A stretch of DNA of 64,000 nt from Rhizobacter sp. Root1221 (GTDB lineage: Bacteria; Pseudomonadota; Gammaproteobacteria; Burkholderiales; Burkholderiaceae_C), in NCBI RefSeq assembly GCF_001425785.1, contig NZ_LMDI01000002.1:1-64000 (forward strand), given 5' to 3'. This document shows positions 61,986 to 64,000 of this stretch, one piece after another. The position numbers and the translations under genes are program-made. Under the pieces are notes generated by a model. The model saw only the letters and a list, made by a program, of their open reading frames with translations. It was not told the DNA's origin and did not search any database. Position 1 is the stretch's first letter, and the number at the start of each line of letters is the position of its first letter.

Positions 61986-63391
61986 CACTGGGACGGGTCA
62001 CCGACATGATCTCCGGCCTCAACATCGTGCGCGGCGTCCACTCGGGCGCGATGTTGGCCGAGGAGGCGCTCGAACATTGCATCGCCCGGATCGAGGTCAC
62101 GGATCACCGCGTGAACGCGTTCACCGACGGCACCTTCGAGCGCGCCCTGCGCGAGGCGCAGGCCATCGACCGGCGGCGCGCGCGCGGCGAGGTGCTGCCG
62201 CCGCTCGCCGGCCTGCCATATGCGGTGAAGAACCTGTTCGACGTGGAAGGCCTCACCACCCGCGCCGGCAGCCGCGTGCGCAACGGGCAACCCGCCGCCA
62301 CCTCGGATGCAGTGCTGGTGCAGCGCCTGCAGGCCGCCGGCGCCGTGCTGGTGGGGGCGCTCAACATGGACGAGTTCGCCTACGGGTTCACCACCGAGAA
62401 CAGCCACTACGGCCCCTGCCGCAACCCGCGCGACCTGAAACGCATCGCCGGCGGCTCGTCCGGCGGTTGCGGCGCCGCGGTGGCCGCCGGCCAGGTGCCG
62501 ATGACCCTCGGGTCCGACACCAACGGCTCCATCCGCGTGCCGTCGTCGCTCTGCGGTGTGTGGGGGCTCAAGCCCACGTTCGGCCGGCTGTCGCGGCGCG
62601 GCAGCTTCCCGTTTGCCGCAAGCCTCGACCACCTGGGCCCGTTCGCCCGCACGGTCGAAGACCTGGCCGCCACGTACGACGTGCTGCAGGGCCCCGACCC
62701 CGCCGACCCCGGCTGCCATGCGGAGCGGGTGCAACCCACGTCCGGCCACCTGGACGCCGGCGTGGCCGGCCTGCGCATCGGGGTGCTCAACGGCTACTTC
62801 GAGGAGCTCGCTGGCCCGCAGGCGCAGCGCGCCCTCGACGCGGCCGCCCGCGTGCTGGGCGGCGTGCGCGGCGTGACGTGGCCTGACGCCGCGCTGGCCC
62901 GCGTGGCCGCGTATGTCGTCAGCGCGAGCGAAGGCGGCGCGCTGCACCTGCCGCTGCTGCGTGAGCGCGCCGCGGAGTTCGAGCCGCTGTCCGTCGACCG
63001 GTTCATCGCCGGGGCACTGCAGCCCACCGAATGGTACGTGCGGGCCCAGCGCTTTCGCCGCCGCTACCGAGACCAGGTGCTCGCCCTCTTTCGTGACTGG
63101 GACGTGCTGCTGGCCCCGGCCACGCCAGTGCCGGCCACGCCCATCGGCACCGAGCAGTTCGAGCTGAACGGCCACTGGCTGCCGGCCCGGCCGTCGATGG
63201 GCCTGCTCACCCAGCCCATCTCGTTCGCGGGTTGCCCCGTCGTTGCCGCCCCGCTGTGGCCCGAAGGCCCGCGTGGCCTGCCGATGGGCGTGCAGGTGAT
63301 CGCCGCCCCGTGGCGCGAAGACCTGGCCCTGCGCGCGGCCCGCGTGCTCGAAGCCAGTGGCGCCGCGCAGTCCCCCGTTGCCACGTTCTGA
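61982..63391 (+). CDS. atzE: AtzE-family amidohydrolase (amidase signature enzyme)
   Basis: A 469-residue amidase signature enzyme. The Ser-cisSer-Lys triad is visible: K83 in LPYAVKNLFDVEG, S159 in AGGSSGGCGAAVAAG and S183 in GSDTNGSIRVPSS. AtzE hydrolyses 1-carboxybiuret in cyanuric acid breakdown, and many AtzEG pairs outside that pathway act on other small amides. No atzD or atzF is seen here, so the substrate is open. An ABC ATPase remnant upstream suggests the operon once included an importer. Confidence 0.88.
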   Translation: MTLGRVTDMISGLNIVRGVHSGAMLAEEALEHCIARIEVTDHRVNAFTDGTFERALREAQAIDRRRARGEVLPPLAGLPYAVKNLFDVEGLTTRAGSRVRNGQPAATSDAVLVQRLQAAGAVLVGALNMDEFAYGFTTENSHYGPCRNPRDLKRIAGGSSGGCGAAVAAGQVPMTLGSDTNGSIRVPSSLCGVWGLKPTFGRLSRRGSFPFAASLDHLGPFARTVEDLAATYDVLQGPDPADPGCHAERVQPTSGHLDAGVAGLRIGVLNGYFEELAGPQAQRALDAAARVLGGVRGVTWPDAALARVAAYVVSASEGGALHLPLLRERAAEFEPLSVDRFIAGALQPTEWYVRAQRFRRRYRDQVLALFRDWDVLLAPATPVPATPIGTEQFELNGHWLPARPSMGLLTQPISFAGCPVVAAPLWPEGPRGLPMGVQVIAAPWREDLALRAARVLEASGAAQSPVATF

Positions 63392-63736
63392 GTCGGCACC
63401 GCAGTCGACCGCCACGAACAGGCCGTCGTGAGCAACGACGTGTCGCAACCCGGGGCCAGCAAGGCCGCGATGGGCAAGATAACTATCCACAAACCGCACA
63501 ATGCGCGGCCCGTGGAAGGCATACGCCAGACATGATGCTCGCCGCCGAATAACAGGCGGCAACGCCGCCAGGGCCTGTTCGTGCATTGATGCACGGATGA
63601 GGGCCGGTCCAGGGGGATTCCGATGACCTTCGACCATCGAAATCCACGCCCCGGGCGGCTATGCTTCTCCGTCCTTGCCGGACCCGCACCCGCTGCTCAC
63701 CGGCCCACGAGAAGACTGCGTTTCCTGGAGACTCCC
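63392..63736. other. Intergenic region before the FecR-like gene
   Basis: About 345 bases with no credible gene. A minus-strand open frame across it is the shadow of atzE. The AT-richer stretch 63480-63560 is the likeliest promoter area for the next gene, but I cannot place -35 and -10 elements with confidence. Confidence 0.4.
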
Positions 63737-64000
63737 ATGTGGAAACAAGCCCTGCGGGCCTGCGCTCTCGCCAGCCTGCCGAGCCTGGGTCTGGCCGCCC
63801 CGCCCCTCGCCACCGCCACGATCGTCGAGGGTGAGACCATCTTGATCCGCGAAGCCGCGGCCTATGGCCTCGCCGAAGGCGTGCGCCTGCAGAAAGGCGA
63901 CATCATCCAGTCCACGGCCAAGGGCCGCTTCGTGCGCCTGGAGTTCGCCGATGGCGTGGTGGTCGACCTGGCCGGCGGCACGCAGCTGATGCTGTCGCCC
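63737..64000 (+). CDS. FecR-domain-like secreted protein (cut by window end)
   Basis: The first 88 codons are present and run off the window. A signal peptide (LRACALASLPSLGLAAP) is followed by TIVEGETILIREAAAYGLAEGVRLQKGDIIQS and RLEFADGVVVDLAGG, the pattern of periplasmic FecR-like domains (a beta-rich 'G-x-x-L-x-x-GD-x-I-x-T' unit). TGGAG precedes the ATG by 8 bases. Function unknown; such domains often occur in cell-surface or signalling proteins. Confidence 0.7.
   Translation, partial: MWKQALRACALASLPSLGLAAPPLATATIVEGETILIREAAAYGLAEGVRLQKGDIIQSTAKGRFVRLEFADGVVVDLAGGTQLMLSP

Noticed and set aside
1-64000. tRNA, rRNA, CRISPR, insertion sequences, attachment sites or replication origin
   Set aside because: I looked for cloverleaf-like, spaced-repeat, transposase and DnaA-box signals while reading and found none I could support.

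Overview
This window is GC-rich, densely packed bacterial DNA. The mraZ-to-lpxC division/cell-wall cluster, GDP-mannose and polysaccharide-export genes, AtzEG-type amidase, SphA-like porin and Fe3+-type ABC system suggest a betaproteobacterium of order Burkholderiales, probably the Leptothrix/Rhizobacter/Roseateles side. That placement comes from gene content and order only. I see no rRNA, tRNA, CRISPR array or insertion sequence.

Layout: (1) 1-4356 is the edge of an exopolysaccharide locus: an NDP-sugar pyrophosphorylase, a ManC-type bifunctional GDP-mannose enzyme, a Wza/EpsE-type export protein and two tiny membrane proteins. (2) 4369-22952, all minus strand, is a complete dcw cluster read as mraZ-rsmH-ftsL-ftsI-murE-murF-mraY-murD-ftsW-murG-murC-ddlB-ftsQ-ftsA-ftsZ-lpxC, mostly coupled by 4-base ATGA overlaps. 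It starts at a good sigma-70 promoter with a ladder of MraZ boxes. (3) 23258-31282 is regulatory: an SphA-like outer-membrane protein, two AHL-type LuxR solos with no luxI, a NarL-type response regulator divergent from its likely histidine kinase, a LysR regulator, and a TctD/TctE-like pair. (4) 31380-35703 is an Fe3+-type ABC importer (binding protein, double-length permease, ATPase) closed by a strong terminator.

(5) 35798-57343 is a type III secretion system (T3SS). A long minus-strand operon reads sctV-S-C-D-F?-I-J-K-L-N-O-T-U. A divergent plus-strand operon holds sctQ-sctR. Beyond sctU lies a 2,495-residue protein of unknown function with a coiled-coil head, three LysM-like modules and a 222-residue tandem duplication. 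The giant gene and sctV carry the same promoter module: a 16-bp dyad CTACG-N6-CGTRG abutting a TTGCYG -35, an 18-bp spacer and a TAGAGT -10. A third copy of the dyad faces sctQR. This ties the giant protein to the secretion system. SctU lacks the NPTH self-cleavage motif (HSPR instead) and no SctP ruler, gatekeeper, translocator or chaperone gene is visible, so this is an atypical system.

(6) 57347-64000 is mixed: a DUF1254/DUF1214 protein, a DedA-rhodanese fusion, an alpha/beta-hydrolase-LuxR fusion, two small unknowns, the decayed tail of an ABC ATPase coupled to an atzG-atzE amidase pair, and the start of a FecR-like secreted protein cut by the window end.
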